A stretch of DNA of 64,000 nt from Streptomyces sp. NRRL S-1022 (GTDB lineage: Bacteria; Actinomycetota; Actinomycetes; Streptomycetales; Streptomycetaceae), in contig NZ_JOIU01000013.1 in NCBI RefSeq assembly GCF_000720135.1, forward strand, positions 62,001-126,000, given 5' to 3'. Below the pieces are notes generated by a model. That model searched no databases. It was not told the origin of the DNA and saw only the letters and a list, made by a program, of their open reading frames with translations. Both the position numbers and the translations under genes were made by a program. Each line of letters begins with the position of its first letter. Position 1 is the stretch's first letter. This document shows, in pieces, positions 39,348 to 48,798 of the stretch.

Positions 39348-40223
39348 CTACTTCTTCTCTACGGCGTGGCCGCCGAACTGGTTGCGCAGCGCGGCGATCA
39401 TCTTCATCTGCGGCGAGTCCTCCTGCCGGGAGGCGAACCGCGCGAACAGCGACGCGGTGATCGCCGGCAGCGGCACCGCGTTGTCGATGGCGGCCTCCAC
39501 GGTCCAGCGTCCCTCACCGGAGTCCTGTGCGTAACCGCGCAGGCCCTCCAGGTGCTCGTCCTCGTCGAGGGCGCTCACCGCGAGGTCCAGCAGCCAGGAC
39601 CGGATGACCGTGCCCTCCTGCCAGGACCGGAACACCTCGCGGACGTCCGTGACGGAGTCGACCTTCTCCAGCAGCTCCCAGCCCTCGGCGTAGGCCTGCA
39701 TCATGGCGTACTCGATGCCGTTGTGGACCATCTTCGCGAAGTGGCCGGCACCGACCTTGCCCGCGTGCACCGCACCGAAGTCGCCCTCCGGCTTCAGCGC
39801 GTCGAAGACCGGCTGCACCCTGGCGACGTGCTCGGCGTCGCCGCCGTACATCAGCGCGTACCCGTTCTCCAGGCCCCAGACGCCGCCGGAGACGCCGCAG
39901 TCGACGAAGCCTATGCCCTTGGCGGCCAGTTCCCCGGCGTGCCGCTCGTCGTCCGTCCAGCGGGAGTTCCCGCCGTCCACGACCACGTCACCGGGCTCCA
40001 GCAGCTCGCCGAGCCGGTCGATGGTCGACTGGGTGGCCTCACCGGCCGGGACCATCACCCAGACCACGCGCGGGCCGCTGAGCTTGCCCACAAGCTCTTC
40101 CAGGCTGTGGACATCCGCGACATCCGCGTTGCGGTCGTATCCGACGACGGTGTGGCCCGCGCGGCGGATCCGCTCGCGCATGTTGCCGCCCATCTTGCCG
40201 AGGCCGACGAGACCGAGCTCCAT
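39348..40223 (-). CDS. gnd: 6-phosphogluconate dehydrogenase, decarboxylating (short form)
   Basis: A 291-residue enzyme from ATG 40223. The N-terminal Rossmann domain has [30 protein letters not shown]. An acidic/neutral residue after the second beta strand (YDRN) suits NAD preference, as in the short 6PGDH class. Substrate-binding motifs [20 protein letters not shown] and the catalytic Lys region [15 protein letters not shown] are present. It converts 6-phosphogluconate to ribulose 5-phosphate and CO2 in the pentose phosphate pathway. The long-form enzyme is about 470 residues, so this is the compact form. The gene's place between dnaN and recF is characteristic of Streptomyces. Confidence 0.95.
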   Translation of the reverse strand: MELGLVGLGKMGGNMRERIRRAGHTVVGYDRNADVADVHSLEELVGKLSGPRVVWVMVPAGEATQSTIDRLGELLEPGDVVVDGGNSRWTDDERHAGELAAKGIGFVDCGVSGGVWGLENGYALMYGGDAEHVARVQPVFDALKPEGDFGAVHAGKVGAGHFAKMVHNGIEYAMMQAYAEGWELLEKVDSVTDVREVFRSWQEGTVIRSWLLDLAVSALDEDEHLEGLRGYAQDSGEGRWTVEAAIDNAVPLPAITASLFARFASRQEDSPQMKMIAALRNQFGGHAVEKK

Positions 40224-40413
40224 CAGTTGTGTTCCTTAGGTCGCTGTGTGGCGTGTGGGGCACCTTCGTGCCGAGCCGAGCCTAGACCGGGGCACTCCCG
40301 CACAGTTGTGGGCATACGCGCTCACCTGCGGAGATCCAGGGCACCCACACGCCTGGCCACGGTGCCGGGTACCCACGGGAGCCCCCGGCACCGTGCACAG
40401 CTGTGGACGACGG

Positions 40414-41544
40414 TCAGCCGCTGAGCCGCACCGGCATGATCAGGTACTTGTACGCGTCGTCGGCCTCGGCATCCAGCGCGGGCTTGCCGCTCAGCAGCGC
40501 CGGCTTGGTGGACGTGGTGAACGACAGCTGGGCCACCGGGGAGTCGATCGCGCTCAGACCGTCCAGCAGGAACGTCGGGTTGAAGGCGATCGAGATGTCG
40601 TCGCCCTCCAGCTGCGCGTCGACCCTTTCCACAGCCTGTGCGTCGTCGCTCGACCCGGCCTCCAGGATCAGCACACCCTGCTCGAAGCTCAGCCGCACCG
40701 GCGTGTTCCGCTCGGCCACCAGCGCCACACGCTTGACGGCCTCGACGAACGGCGCGGTCTCGATCACCGCGACGGAGTTGAACTCGGTCGGGAACAGCGT
40801 CCGGTACTTCGGCAGGTCGCCCTCGAGCAGCCGCGTGGTCGTACGGCGGCCCGCACCCTCGAAACCGATCAGGCCCTCACCGGCACCGGAGCCCGACAGC
40901 GCCAGCGTGACGCTGTCGCCCGCGCCCAGCGACTTCGCGGTGTCCAGGAGCGTCTTGGCGGGGACCAGGGCGACGGCGGAGGCGTCCGGGTTCTCCGGCT
41001 TCCACAGGAACTCGCGGACCGCGAAGCGGTAGCGGTCGGTGGAGGCCAGGGTGACCGTGTCGCCCTCGATCTCGATGCGCACACCGGTGAGCACCGGGAG
41101 GGTGTCGTCACGGCCGGCCGCGATGGCCACCTGGGAGACGGCGGCGGCGAAGACCTCGCCGGGGACGGTGCCGGTCGCGTTCGGCATCTGCGGCAGCGCC
41201 GGGTACTCCTCCACCGGCAGGGTGTGCAGGGTGAACCGGGACGATCCACAGACCACGGTCGCCCGTACACCGTCTGTGGAAATCTCCACCGGCCGGTTGG
41301 GGAGCGCGCGGGAGATGTCGGCGAGCAGGCGGCCGGAGACGAGGACCGTGCCCTCCTCCTCGACCTCCGCCTCGACGTTGACCCGGGCGGAGACCTCGTA
41401 GTCGAAGCCCGACAGGCTCAGCTGGCCGTCCTCGGCCTTCAGCAGCAGGCCGGCGAGGACAGGCGCCGGCGGACGGGCCGGGAGGCTGCGTGCCGCCCAC
41501 GCCACTGCCTCCGCGAGTACGTCGCGTTCCACCCGGATCTTCAC
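40414..41544 (-). CDS. dnaN: DNA polymerase III beta subunit (sliding clamp)
   Basis: 376 residues from an alternative start at 41544, beginning MKIRVERDVLAEAVAWAARSLP. It has three similar domains; recognisable parts are LLKAEDGQLSLSGFDYEV, GRLLADISRALPN, LPNATGTVP, SQVAIAAGRDDTLPVLTGVRIE, and the C-terminal YKYLIMPVRLSG that lines the client-binding pocket. The clamp is a ring-shaped dimer that holds replicative polymerase and other DNA enzymes on DNA. It reads away from oriC. A DnaA-box-like TGTGGACGA lies 3 bp beyond its stop (40402-40410). Confidence 0.98.
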   Translation of the reverse strand: MKIRVERDVLAEAVAWAARSLPARPPAPVLAGLLLKAEDGQLSLSGFDYEVSARVNVEAEVEEEGTVLVSGRLLADISRALPNRPVEISTDGVRATVVCGSSRFTLHTLPVEEYPALPQMPNATGTVPGEVFAAAVSQVAIAAGRDDTLPVLTGVRIEIEGDTVTLASTDRYRFAVREFLWKPENPDASAVALVPAKTLLDTAKSLGAGDSVTLALSGSGAGEGLIGFEGAGRRTTTRLLEGDLPKYRTLFPTEFNSVAVIETAPFVEAVKRVALVAERNTPVRLSFEQGVLILEAGSSDDAQAVERVDAQLEGDDISIAFNPTFLLDGLSAIDSPVAQLSFTTSTKPALLSGKPALDAEADDAYKYLIMPVRLSG

Positions 41545-41703
41545 CGTAAGCCGCCTCCTGCTGTTGCTACTGAGTCCTCCGACTCGGTGTCACCGCCCAC
41601 TGCGGCGGGAAGGACACCGGGGACCAGTCTGACGCACCCCACTGACAGTAGGTGCCGGTCGGGGTCAAGTCGGTCCGAGGGGCAGCCGGGCACGAGACGG
41701 CGA

Positions 41704-42277
41704 GTTGTGCACAGCCCCCGCTTCAAAGCGATTGCCGAGCTCTCTCTAGTTGGGAGTAGTAGTAGGGCCTGTGGATACCGTGGATAACCACGTTTGCCCA
41801 GCTCAGCACAGGTTTTTTATCCACCGGGCCTGTGGGTGGAGGCGGTGGACAACTGGGGTGGTCTGTGGAGAACGGAAAGTTCTGCACACACCGCCCACAG
41901 GTTGAGGGCAGTTCTCCCCAGCTGTGTCCCCAGGAATACCCACGTTACCCACACCCCAACCCGGCAGCTTCCTGTGACGCCTTTCACTCGACGCGGTGAC
42001 GGGGTGCGCCGCGTTGCCGAACAGTGGACAGCGCTGTGGAGAAGCTGGGGATCACTGGGGACAACCGTCCTCAGCCTGTGGGCGGCCGGTGGACAACTCC
42101 GTGCACAGGCTGTGGATCCCGGAGTTGTCCACAGCCTGTGGAGATCGTTCGTCCACGATTCCACAGGCCTCTGAGCTGGGTGGAAGCCGAGGGACCAGCT
42201 TCCCTGTGGACACAGTTCGGGACAACTCCGCAGTCCCCAGGATGTGGACGGAAGAAAGTCACCGAATCTGTGGAGAG
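41704..42277. other. oriC: Chromosomal origin of replication, oriC
   Basis: The dnaA-dnaN gap (41545-42598) holds about twenty 9-mers matching the DnaA box TTGTCCACA fully or with one or two changes. Examples: TTGTGCACA 41704, TGTGGATAC 41770, CGTGGATAA 41779, TTATCCACC 41817, GGTGGACAA 41844, TGTGGAGAA 41864, TTACCCACA 41945, TGTGGAGAA 42035, GGTGGACAA 42088, TGTGGATCC 42111, TTGTCCACA 42125 (perfect), TGTGGAGAT 42137, TCGTCCACG 42149, TGTGGACAC 42205, TGTGGACGG 42243, TGTGGAGAG 42269. Both orientations occur. The short T-rich run TTTTTTAT at 41813-41820 is among the few AT-rich stretches. This density, flanked by dnaA and dnaN, is the Streptomyces oriC layout. Confidence 0.95.
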
Positions 42278-42359
42278 TGGCCGTAACCAGGCAATTAATC
42301 GAACACCGGATGACGGGCGAAGGACGCTCCCCGGCCCGCGAGACCCGGCCGCAGGACCC

Positions 42360-42540
42360 GGAAACAGGGTTCTCGCCGATGCCCTCCGGTCCTCGCCGAC
42401 GCCCACTGGTCCCCGGTCCCCGCCGGCCCTCGCCGAGCCCACCAGTCCTCGCTCCGGCGCCCACCGGTCCCCGCTCGCCGCCGGTGCCCACCGCTCCTCG
42501 CCGGGGCCCCGGCGATCGCTCCGGCGCCCGGCCCACGCAA
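42360..42540. repeat. Degenerate C-rich repeats downstream of dnaA
   Basis: Units like CGCCCACCGGTCCCCGCTCGCCG recur about five times at roughly 20-bp spacing (CCACTGGTCCCCG, CCACCAGTCCTCG, CCACCGGTCCCCG, CCACCGCTCCTCG). The stretch joins oriC to the dnaA terminator. No gene is seen. It may be slippage-derived filler; it does not contain DnaA boxes. Confidence 0.5.
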
Positions 42541-42576
42541 AGGGCGCCCCGGGGAGACGTGTCCCCAGGGCGCCCT
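42541..42576 (-). terminator. dnaA terminator
   Basis: AGGGCGCCC-CGGGGA... TCCCC-AGGGCGCCCT forms a long stem with one mismatch, 22 bp after the dnaA stop on the minus strand. A short T-stretch (TTTGCG) follows. It would keep dnaA transcription out of oriC. Confidence 0.8.
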
Positions 42577-42598
42577 CGGCGCCGCCATACGGCCCGTG

Positions 42599-44551
42599 TC
42601 AGCCGTTCTTGATGCGGTTGGTCAGCTCGGTGACCTGGTTGTAGATCGAGCGCCGCTCGGCCATCAGCGCGCGGATCTTGCGGTCGGCGTGCATGACGGT
42701 CGTGTGGTCACGGCCGCCGAACTGCGCGCCGATCTTCGGCAGCGACAGGTCCGTCAGCTCCCGGCACAGGTACATCGCGATCTGCCGGGCCGTGACCAGC
42801 TGGCGGCCGCGCGAGCTGCCGCACAGGTCCTCGACCGTGAGCCCGAAGTAGTCCGCCGTCGCCGCCATGATCGCCGTCGCCGTGATCTCCGGCGTCGAGT
42901 CCTCGCCGCCGGGGATCAGGTCCTTCAGGACGATCTCGGTCAGGCCCAGGTCCACCGGCTGCCGGTTGAGCGAGGCGAACGCCGTCACCCGGATCAGCGC
43001 GCCCTCCAGCTCACGGATGTTCCGCGAGATCCGGGAGGCGATGAACTCCAGCACCTCCGGCGGGGCGTTGAGCTGCTCCTGGACCGCCTTCTTGCGCAGG
43101 ATCGCGATCCGCGTCTCCAGCTCCGGCGGCTGGACGTCGGTGATCAGGCCCCACTCGAAACGGTTCCGCAGCCGGTCTTCCAGCGTGACCAGCTGCTTGG
43201 GCGGCCGGTCACTGGAGAGCACGATCTGCTTGTTGGCGTTGTGGAGCGTGTTGAAGGTGTGGAAGAACTCCTCCTGCGTCGACTCCTTGTCCGCCAGGAA
43301 CTGGATGTCGTCGACGAGCAGGATGTCCATCTCGCGGTAGCGCTTGCGGAAGCTGTCGCCCTTGCCGTCGCGGATGGAGTTGATGAACTCGTTGGTGAAC
43401 TCCTCCGAGCTGACGTACCGCACACGCGTGCCCGGGTAGAGGCTGCGCGCGTAGTGCCCGATCGCGTGCAGCAGGTGGGTCTTGCCGAGTCCCGACTCCC
43501 CGTAGATGAACAGGGGGTTGTACGCCTTCGCGGGGGCCTCGGCGACCGCGACCGCCGCCGCGTGCGCGAAGCGGTTGGAGGCGCCGATGACGAACGTGTC
43601 GAAGAGGTACTTCGGGTTCAGGCGCGCGGTCGGCTCGCCGGGGCCGCTCGCCGGTGCCGGCTGCGCGGCCAGCGGACCGGGGGCACCCGTGGGGGGCCCG
43701 TCGGGACGGCCGGGGCCGCCGCGGCGCGCCGGCGGTTCGGGCAGCTCACGGCGGACCGGGTCCCGCTGGTCGTACTCGGTCCGGGACGGGTCGTACTCCC
43801 CGCGCCCGGTGTCGTAGTCGGGGCGGGAGGGTTCGTACTCCGCGCGCGGGCCGTCGTACTCGCCGCGCTGCTGCTCGTACGGCGGCCGGTCCATGCCCTG
43901 CGGGCGGTAGTCCTGGGCCGGCGAGCCGTACGCGTCGGCGCCCTGGCCGTAGCCGTCCTGGGACGAGGGCGAGGCGTACGGGTCCCGCTCGGGGAAGCCG
44001 AGCCGGGGCTGCTGCCAGCCGTAGTCGTCCTGGCCGGGGCGCGGCCAGGCGCCGGGCTCGGGGCGGTGGTACTCGGACGGGTAGGCCGGACGCACGGTCG
44101 GGAGCTGGTCCGGACGGGCCGGGGGGTGCTCGGTGCGCGGCTCGGTGCCCGGCAGCTGCTCGGCGCCGCGGTGGCGGCCGTAGCCCTCGTACGGTCCGGA
44201 GGGCAGCTCCGGCTCCTCGTAGCGCGGCTTCGGGCCCTGCGGGGCGGCAGGTGCCGCGGGCGCCGGCGGTTCGCCCGCCGAGTCGTCCACGGTGATCGCG
44301 ATCCGGATGGGGCGGCCGCACTCCCGGCTCAGGGTCTCGCTGACGACCGGCGCGAGACGGCCCTCCAGGACGCCCTTCGCGAATTCGTTCGGTACGGCGA
44401 GCAGGGCGGTGTCCGCGACCAGCGCTAGTGGCTGGCAGCGCCGGATCCAGTGCTCGTCCTTCGCCTCCACACCCTGTCCGCGGCCCTCGCCGAGGAGCTG
44501 CTCCAGTACTCGTGGCCACACTGCGGCAAGATCGGCAGGTACGTCAGCCAC
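42599..44551 (-). CDS. dnaA: Chromosomal replication initiator DnaA
   Basis: 650 residues from GTG 44551. Domain I (about 1-90, [14 protein letters not shown]...) is followed by an unusually long domain II (about 95-310) rich in Pro, Tyr, Gly, Arg and Asp with repeats such as [26 protein letters not shown]. Domain III is the AAA+ ATPase, with Walker [10 protein letters not shown] (351-359), Walker [11 protein letters not shown] and sensor residues in [12 protein letters not shown]. Domain IV binds DNA boxes by helix-turn-helix, with the signature [11 protein letters not shown] near the end. It opens oriC, 320 bp downstream of its own stop. The long domain II is a known Streptomyces trait. Confidence 0.99.
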   Translation of the reverse strand: MADVPADLAAVWPRVLEQLLGEGRGQGVEAKDEHWIRRCQPLALVADTALLAVPNEFAKGVLEGRLAPVVSETLSRECGRPIRIAITVDDSAGEPPAPAAPAAPQGPKPRYEEPELPSGPYEGYGRHRGAEQLPGTEPRTEHPPARPDQLPTVRPAYPSEYHRPEPGAWPRPGQDDYGWQQPRLGFPERDPYASPSSQDGYGQGADAYGSPAQDYRPQGMDRPPYEQQRGEYDGPRAEYEPSRPDYDTGRGEYDPSRTEYDQRDPVRRELPEPPARRGGPGRPDGPPTGAPGPLAAQPAPASGPGEPTARLNPKYLFDTFVIGASNRFAHAAAVAVAEAPAKAYNPLFIYGESGLGKTHLLHAIGHYARSLYPGTRVRYVSSEEFTNEFINSIRDGKGDSFRKRYREMDILLVDDIQFLADKESTQEEFFHTFNTLHNANKQIVLSSDRPPKQLVTLEDRLRNRFEWGLITDVQPPELETRIAILRKKAVQEQLNAPPEVLEFIASRISRNIRELEGALIRVTAFASLNRQPVDLGLTEIVLKDLIPGGEDSTPEITATAIMAATADYFGLTVEDLCGSSRGRQLVTARQIAMYLCRELTDLSLPKIGAQFGGRDHTTVMHADRKIRALMAERRSIYNQVTELTNRIKNG

Positions 44552-44674
44552 AGGGCACGCTCTCTCACGAGTCCCACGAACGTGTGGTCCGGGGACGGGT
44601 CGGGATGGAATCCGGATGGGTGGTCGGGGCGGTCCCGCTCGGGTGGGGACAAGGGAACGATTCGGAGTTCAGCC

Positions 44675-44729
44675 ACGGTAGTCAGCGCGGCGGGTACGGT
44701 TCAAGTTGTTGTCCCCAGCCTGTGGACAG
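44675..44729 (-). promoter_or_regulatory. dnaA promoter with two DnaA boxes
   Basis: On the minus strand TTGAAC (44699-44704) and TACCGT (44675-44680) are 18 bp apart, predicting a start near 44668. Immediately upstream are two boxes, TTGTCCCCA (44709-44717) and TGTGGACAG (44721-44729), in opposite orientation and 3 bp apart. This fits DnaA autoregulation, which is known for Streptomyces dnaA. The leader to the GTG would be about 115 nt. Confidence 0.75.
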
Positions 44730-44749
44730 TGTCTCCCGCCGACCCCGGT

Positions 44750-44779
44750 TTGACCGAATGGCGCAGCCCCGCGTACCGT
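44750..44779 (+). promoter_or_regulatory. rpmH promoter
   Basis: TTGACC (44750-44755) and TACCGT (44774-44779) are spaced 18 bp, a near-consensus housekeeping promoter reading toward rpmH. The start would fall near 44786, giving a leader of about 160 nt. It is divergent from the dnaA promoter, and the DnaA boxes at 44709-44729 lie between them, so DnaA binding might touch both. Confidence 0.75.
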
Positions 44780-44945
44780 AACCAGGTCGAGTTGTCGATG
44801 GCTGCTGCCGCCTGCCTCCGATGGGCACAGATCGCTTCAGGTGATCGGGAAGCGGTGCACTCGGGCGTGACGCGAGCTACTCGTGGGCGCACGGTGACAG
44901 CCAGGACGGCACCCCGCCACTACCGATTTCTTCTGGAGCCCCCGA

Positions 44946-45083
44946 GTGAGCAAGCGCACCTTCCAGCCGAACAACCGTCGTCGCGCGAAGACCCACGGCT
45001 TCCGGCTGCGTATGCGCACCCGTGCCGGCCGCGCGATCCTCGCGTCCCGCCGTAGCAAGGGTCGCGCCCGCCTGTCCGCCTGA
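44946..45083 (+). CDS. rpmH: 50S ribosomal protein L34
   Basis: A 45-residue, strongly basic protein, too short for usual ORF cut-offs. GTG 44946 follows TGGAG. It reads [20 protein letters not shown], then [20 protein letters not shown] and LSA, the complete L34 sequence. It is incorporated in the large subunit near 23S rRNA. It begins the conserved rpmH-rnpA-yidD-yidC-jag-rsmG run divergent from dnaA. Confidence 0.98.
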   Translation: MSKRTFQPNNRRRAKTHGFRLRMRTRAGRAILASRRSKGRARLSA

Positions 45084-45104
45084 TCCCGATCAGGTCATGA
45101 CGTC

Positions 45105-45476
45105 GTGCTGCCCACCGAGAACCGGCTGAGGCGGCGCGAGGACTTCGCGACCGCGGTACGACGAGGTCGTCGGGCCGGACGCCCGACCCTCGTCGTCCAC
45201 CTTCGTAGCGGTGCCACGGACCCGCACGCGCCTGGGGAGAGCGCTCCCCCGACGCGTGCGGGTTTCGTCGTGAGCAAGGCCGTGGGTGGCGCGGTCGTGC
45301 GCAACACAGTGAAGCGCAGACTGCGCCATCTGATGCGTGACCGAGTCGCCCTGTTCCCCCCCGGTAGCCTGGTAGTCGTACGAGCGCTGCCCGGAGCGGG
45401 CGACGCAGACCACGCACAGCTGGCCCGAGACCTGGATGCCGCCCTACAGCGGCTGCTGGGAGGGGGCGCGCGATGA
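45105..45476 (+). CDS. rnpA: Ribonuclease P protein component
   Basis: A 123-residue basic protein from GTG 45105. It starts [32 protein letters not shown] and carries the RNA-binding segment [28 protein letters not shown], the RNR signature of RnpA. It binds the catalytic RNase P RNA and helps it cut 5' leaders from pre-tRNAs. The RNA subunit gene is not in this window. It lies 21 bp after rpmH, and its TGA overlaps the yidD ATG (ATGA). Confidence 0.97.
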   Translation: MLPTENRLRRREDFATAVRRGRRAGRPTLVVHLRSGATDPHAPGESAPPTRAGFVVSKAVGGAVVRNTVKRRLRHLMRDRVALFPPGSLVVVRALPGAGDADHAQLARDLDAALQRLLGGGAR

Positions 45477-45838
45477 AGTACCCGCTGCTGGCTCTGATCA
45501 AGCTGTACCAGTGGACGATCAGTCCGCTGCTCGGGCCGGTGTGCAAGTACTACCCGTCGTGCTCCCACTACGGCTACACGGCCATCGACCGGCACGGTGC
45601 GATCAAGGGAACGGCACTCACCGCCTGGCGCATCCTCCGGTGCAATCCGTGGTCGCTCGGCGGGGTGGACCATGTTCCGCCGCGTAAGCGCCCGCGGTGG
45701 CACGAAATGCTGCGCAACGCGTGGCGCGCACGCAAGGCGGGGCCCTCCGCCGCCGAACCGGCCACCGAAGCGAAGCTTGTTCCCGAGTCTCCTTCGAGCC
45801 CGGCCGCAGAGACCTCGTCCCATGCCCAAGGAGCATGA
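45473..45838 (+). CDS. yidD: Membrane protein insertion efficiency factor YidD
   Basis: A 121-residue protein beginning [21 protein letters not shown]. Conserved [23 protein letters not shown] and [19 protein letters not shown] follow; the three Cys and the amphipathic N-terminal helix are typical. The C-terminal about 40 residues are a variable Ala/Pro/Ser extension. YidD sits at the inner membrane face and aids YidC-dependent insertion. It overlaps rnpA by 4 bp and is followed 3 bp later by yidC. Confidence 0.96.
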   Translation: MKYPLLALIKLYQWTISPLLGPVCKYYPSCSHYGYTAIDRHGAIKGTALTAWRILRCNPWSLGGVDHVPPRKRPRWHEMLRNAWRARKAGPSAAEPATEAKLVPESPSSPAAETSSHAQGA

Positions 45839-45841
45839 TTA

Positions 45842-47113
45842 GTGGACACGATTGCCAGCCTCTTCAGCTTCATCACGACACCCGTCTCCTGGGTCATCGT
45901 CCAGTTCCACAAGGTGTACGGCGCGATCTTCGGCCCGAACACCGGATGGGCCTGGGGCCTGTCCATCGTGTCCCTGGTGATTCTGATCCGCATCTGCCTG
46001 ATCCCGCTCTTCGTGAAGCAGATCAAGTCGACGCGCGCGATGCAGACGCTCCAGCCGGAGATGAAGAAGATCCAGGAGCGCTACAAGAACGACCGGCAGC
46101 GCCAGTCCGAAGAGATGATGAAGCTGTACAAGGAGACGGGTACCAACCCGCTCTCCTCGTGCCTTCCCATCCTGGCGCAGTCCCCGTTCTTCTTCGCCCT
46201 GTACCACGTGCTCAACGGCATCGCGACGGGCAAGACCATCGGCGTCATCAACGAGCCGCTGCTCGCCAGCGCCCGTAAGGCGCACATCTTCGGTGCCCCG
46301 CTCGCCGCGAAGTTCATGGACAGCTCGGACAAGGTCGCGGCGCTGGGCGCCACGCTGACCGACGTCCGTGTCGTGACCGCGGTCATGATCGTCATGATGT
46401 CGTTCTCGCAGTTCTACACGCAGCGCCAGCTGATGACGAAGAACGTCGACACGACGGTCAAGACGCCGTTTATGCAGCAGCAGAAGATGCTGATGTACGT
46501 CTTCCCGGTCATGTTCGCCGTCTTCGGCATCAACTTCCCGGTCGGTGTCCTCGTCTACTGGCTGACCACCAACGTGTGGACCATGGGCCAGCAGATGTAC
46601 GTCATCCACAACAACCCGACCCCGGGTTCCAAGGCCCAGGCCGCCTACCTGGAGCGCCTGACCAAGCACGTCACGCAGCACGGCAAGGTCCGCCGGCGCA
46701 GCGAGAAGGTCATCGTCAAGGCGATCGTCGCCAAGGGCCGCGACCGCAACGAGTTCGAGCGCAAGTTCATCAACGCGCTCAACAAGGCCGGTCTCGCCGC
46801 CCAGGCCGACGGCTCGGTGGCCCACAGCGCGACCCAGGCTGCGGCCCAGACCGAGGAGGGCGCGGTCGCCGGCACCGCCACGGCCACCGCCGTCCGGCGT
46901 CAGCAGCCCAAGCGTCAGTCCAAGTCCCAGCGCCAGTCCGGTGCGGCCAAGCAGGCGGAGGACGCCCTGTCGCTGGAGAAGTCCGAGCCGCAGGACGCCA
47001 AGCCCGCCGATGCCAAGCAGTCCCAGAAGCCCGGCTCGGGCACCCGCAGCAAGGCCCAGTCCGGCCAGCGCAAGGGTGGACCGCAGCGGCCCAAGTCCCC
47101 GTCCAAGAAGTAA
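45842..47113 (+). CDS. yidC: Membrane protein insertase YidC/OxaI
   Basis: 423 residues from GTG 45842. Five hydrophobic helices of the OxaI core are visible: near 10-30, about 37-57 ([23 protein letters not shown], containing the conserved groove Arg), then [38 protein letters not shown] and the [31 protein letters not shown] pair. Residues 60-95 form the cytoplasmic coiled hairpin ([32 protein letters not shown]). The last about 150 residues are a basic, Gln/Ala/Lys-rich tail likely to bind ribosomes. It inserts small membrane proteins with or without Sec. Confidence 0.97.
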   Translation: MDTIASLFSFITTPVSWVIVQFHKVYGAIFGPNTGWAWGLSIVSLVILIRICLIPLFVKQIKSTRAMQTLQPEMKKIQERYKNDRQRQSEEMMKLYKETGTNPLSSCLPILAQSPFFFALYHVLNGIATGKTIGVINEPLLASARKAHIFGAPLAAKFMDSSDKVAALGATLTDVRVVTAVMIVMMSFSQFYTQRQLMTKNVDTTVKTPFMQQQKMLMYVFPVMFAVFGINFPVGVLVYWLTTNVWTMGQQMYVIHNNPTPGSKAQAAYLERLTKHVTQHGKVRRRSEKVIVKAIVAKGRDRNEFERKFINALNKAGLAAQADGSVAHSATQAAAQTEEGAVAGTATATAVRRQQPKRQSKSQRQSGAAKQAEDALSLEKSEPQDAKPADAKQSQKPGSGTRSKAQSGQRKGGPQRPKSPSKK

Positions 47114-47128
47114 GAAGGAGCCCATCCC

Positions 47129-47641
47129 GTGACGGAAGGCACCACCTCCGCCGCTGCCGAGGGTGCAGACACCCTCACCCGCCTGGAGCAGGAGGGTGAG
47201 ATCGCGGCGGACTACCTGGAGGGTCTGCTGGACATCGCCGACCTCGACGGCGACATCGACATGGACGTCGAGGCCGACCGGGCCTCCGTGTCGATCATCA
47301 GCGACACCGGCAGCCGCGATCTGCAGAAGCTGGTCGGCCGGGACGGCGAGGTGCTGGAGGCGCTGCAGGAGCTGACGCGCCTGGCGGTGCACCGGGAGAC
47401 CGGCGACCGCAGCCGGCTGATGCTGGACATCGCGGAGTACCGGGCCAAGAAGCGCTCCGAGCTGTCCGAGCTGGGCGCCAAGGCCGCCGCCGAGGTGAAG
47501 AGCAGCGGCGAGCCCGTGAAGCTCAAGCCGATGACCCCGTTCGAGCGCAAGGTCGTGCACGACGCGGTCAAGGCCGCGGGACTGCGCAGCGAGTCCGAGG
47601 GCGAGGAGCCGCAGCGCTTCGTCGTCGTGCTGCCCGCCTGA
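47129..47641 (+). CDS. jag: Jag/KhpB-type R3H and KH RNA-binding protein
   Basis: A 170-residue acidic protein from GTG 47129, 15 bp after yidC. The KH-like domain (about 35-100) shows DIDMDVEADRASVSIISDTGSRDLQKLVGRDGEVLEALQELTRLAV. The R3H domain (about 100-165) shows DRSRLMLDIAEYRAKKRSEL, LKPMTPFERKVVHDAV and SEGEEPQRFVVVLPA. The N-terminal Jag motif domain found in firmicutes is missing, as in other actinobacteria. KhpB proteins bind many RNAs and influence division. The strong terminator at 47660 ends this operon. Confidence 0.93.
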   Translation: MTEGTTSAAAEGADTLTRLEQEGEIAADYLEGLLDIADLDGDIDMDVEADRASVSIISDTGSRDLQKLVGRDGEVLEALQELTRLAVHRETGDRSRLMLDIAEYRAKKRSELSELGAKAAAEVKSSGEPVKLKPMTPFERKVVHDAVKAAGLRSESEGEEPQRFVVVLPA

Positions 47642-47659
47642 TCGGTCCTCTCGTTTCAC

Positions 47660-47694
47660 CGGCCCCGTCTGTTGAGCAGGCGGGGCCGAATTTT
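47660..47694 (+). terminator. Intrinsic terminator after jag
   Basis: The 8-bp stem CGGCCCCG/CGGGGCCG continues as CTG/CAG around a TTGAG loop and is followed by AATTTT. A classical terminator on the plus strand. Confidence 0.9.
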
Positions 47695-47758
47695 GTCAGC
47701 CTGGTAGTTCTGGTGGCCGGTGCGCGAAGCGCCGGCGCTGTACGGAAGGACGGTCCCC

Positions 47759-48475
47759 GTGACGGAGGCAGCGGAGCTTCCCCCCGCGCCCGAGCAGGCG
47801 CGGGAAGTGTTTGGTGATCGCTTCGCCGATGCGGTCCGCTATGCGGAGCTGCTCGCCGAGGCGGGCGTGCAGCGGGGCCTGATCGGCCCGCGGGAAGTGC
47901 CCCGCCTGTGGGAGCGGCACCTGCTCAACTGCGCGGTGCTCTCCGAGGCGGTGCCGGAGGGGGTGACGGTATGCGATGTCGGCTCCGGTGCCGGGCTGCC
48001 GGGCATCCCGCTGGCCCTGGTCCGCGACGACCTGAACATCACCCTGCTGGAGCCCCTGCTGCGGCGCACCAACTTCCTGACCGAGGTGGTCGAACTCCTC
48101 GGCCTGGACCATGTCACCGTGGTGCGCGGCCGGGCCGAGGAAGTCCTGGGCAAGCTGCCGCCGGTCCATGTGGTGACTGCCCGGGCCGTGGCGCCGCTGG
48201 ACCGTCTGGCCGCCTGGGGCATTCCGCTGCTGCGCCCGTACGGCGAGATGCTCGCGCTCAAGGGGGACACCGCCGAGGAGGAGCTGAAGGCGGCGGCCAC
48301 CGCCCTCAGCAAGCTCGGTGCCGTGGAGACGTCCGTCCTCCATGTGGGCGAGGGCGTGGTGGATCCGCTGTCCACGGTGGTGCGGGTCGAGGTCGGGGAG
48401 AGCCCGGGCGGTGTGCGGTTCGCCGCGAAGCGCGCCAAGGCGGCCCGTACCGGTCGCGCTCGCCGTCGTCGGTGA
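47759..48475 (+). CDS. rsmG: 16S rRNA (guanine-N7) methyltransferase RsmG
   Basis: A 238-residue protein; GTG 47759 follows GGAAGGA at good spacing. SAM-binding motif I is [18 protein letters not shown]. Other RsmG motifs are [61 protein letters not shown] and [12 protein letters not shown]. It methylates G527 (E. coli numbering) of 16S rRNA. In Streptomyces, loss of this enzyme gives low-level streptomycin resistance and can raise antibiotic output. The C-terminus is basic (RTGRARRRR). It has its own start after the jag terminator, so a promoter lies in 47695-47758. Confidence 0.97.
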   Translation: MTEAAELPPAPEQAREVFGDRFADAVRYAELLAEAGVQRGLIGPREVPRLWERHLLNCAVLSEAVPEGVTVCDVGSGAGLPGIPLALVRDDLNITLLEPLLRRTNFLTEVVELLGLDHVTVVRGRAEEVLGKLPPVHVVTARAVAPLDRLAAWGIPLLRPYGEMLALKGDTAEEELKAAATALSKLGAVETSVLHVGEGVVDPLSTVVRVEVGESPGGVRFAAKRAKAARTGRARRRR

Positions 48476-48590
48476 ATCAAGTGATGAACGTCGCTGATCC
48501 GTCCTGACGACGAGACGTACTCCACACAAGCTGCCAAACCTACGCAAGCCGGAGTGTCGCGAAGGTCCGGTCGCAGTGGCTGTGCATCGT

Positions 48591-48604
48591 GTTTCACGTG
48601 AAAC
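48591..48604. promoter_or_regulatory. parS: parS site 1 (upstream of parA)
   Basis: A perfect 14-bp GTTTCACGTGAAAC lies in the rsmG-parA gap, 195 bp before the chosen parA start. ParB binding here could both nucleate the segregation complex and affect the parAB promoter. The rest of 48476-48798 holds DnaA boxes (separate entry) and no other gene. Confidence 0.97.
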
Positions 48605-48735
48605 GTCGCTCACTGCTGCACGGCATCATCAGTCGTGGCCGCGCTGCGGCCGAACCCCGCGACCGGAAGCCTCTCGGTGCCCTCCGAGAGGGTCCCGCTT
48701 CCCCCGATGCTCCGCCCCCCTCCGGGGGTACGGAG

Positions 48736-48762
48736 TTGTCCACAGAGGTGGATTTCTCCACA
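48736..48762. promoter_or_regulatory. Two DnaA boxes in the parA leader
   Basis: A perfect TTGTCCACA (48736-48744) and TTCTCCACA (48754-48762) lie in the same orientation, 18 bp apart (start to start), 37-63 bp before the parA ATG. Their closeness to the parAB start suggests DnaA may influence parAB expression or be titrated here. Confidence 0.7.
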
Positions 48763-48798
48763 GATCGCCAGGCCTCACTGGTTCACGACCCCGAAGAC

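Noticed and set aside
47653..47660. GTTTCACC as a half parS
   Set aside because: Only one half matches; the second half is absent and it belongs to the DNA beside the jag terminator.
48589..48798. N-terminal extension of ParA starting MFHVKRR at the parS site
   Set aside because: The extension translates parS and DnaA-box DNA, has no SD site, and makes the protein longer than the family; ATG 48799 or TTG 48847 is preferred.
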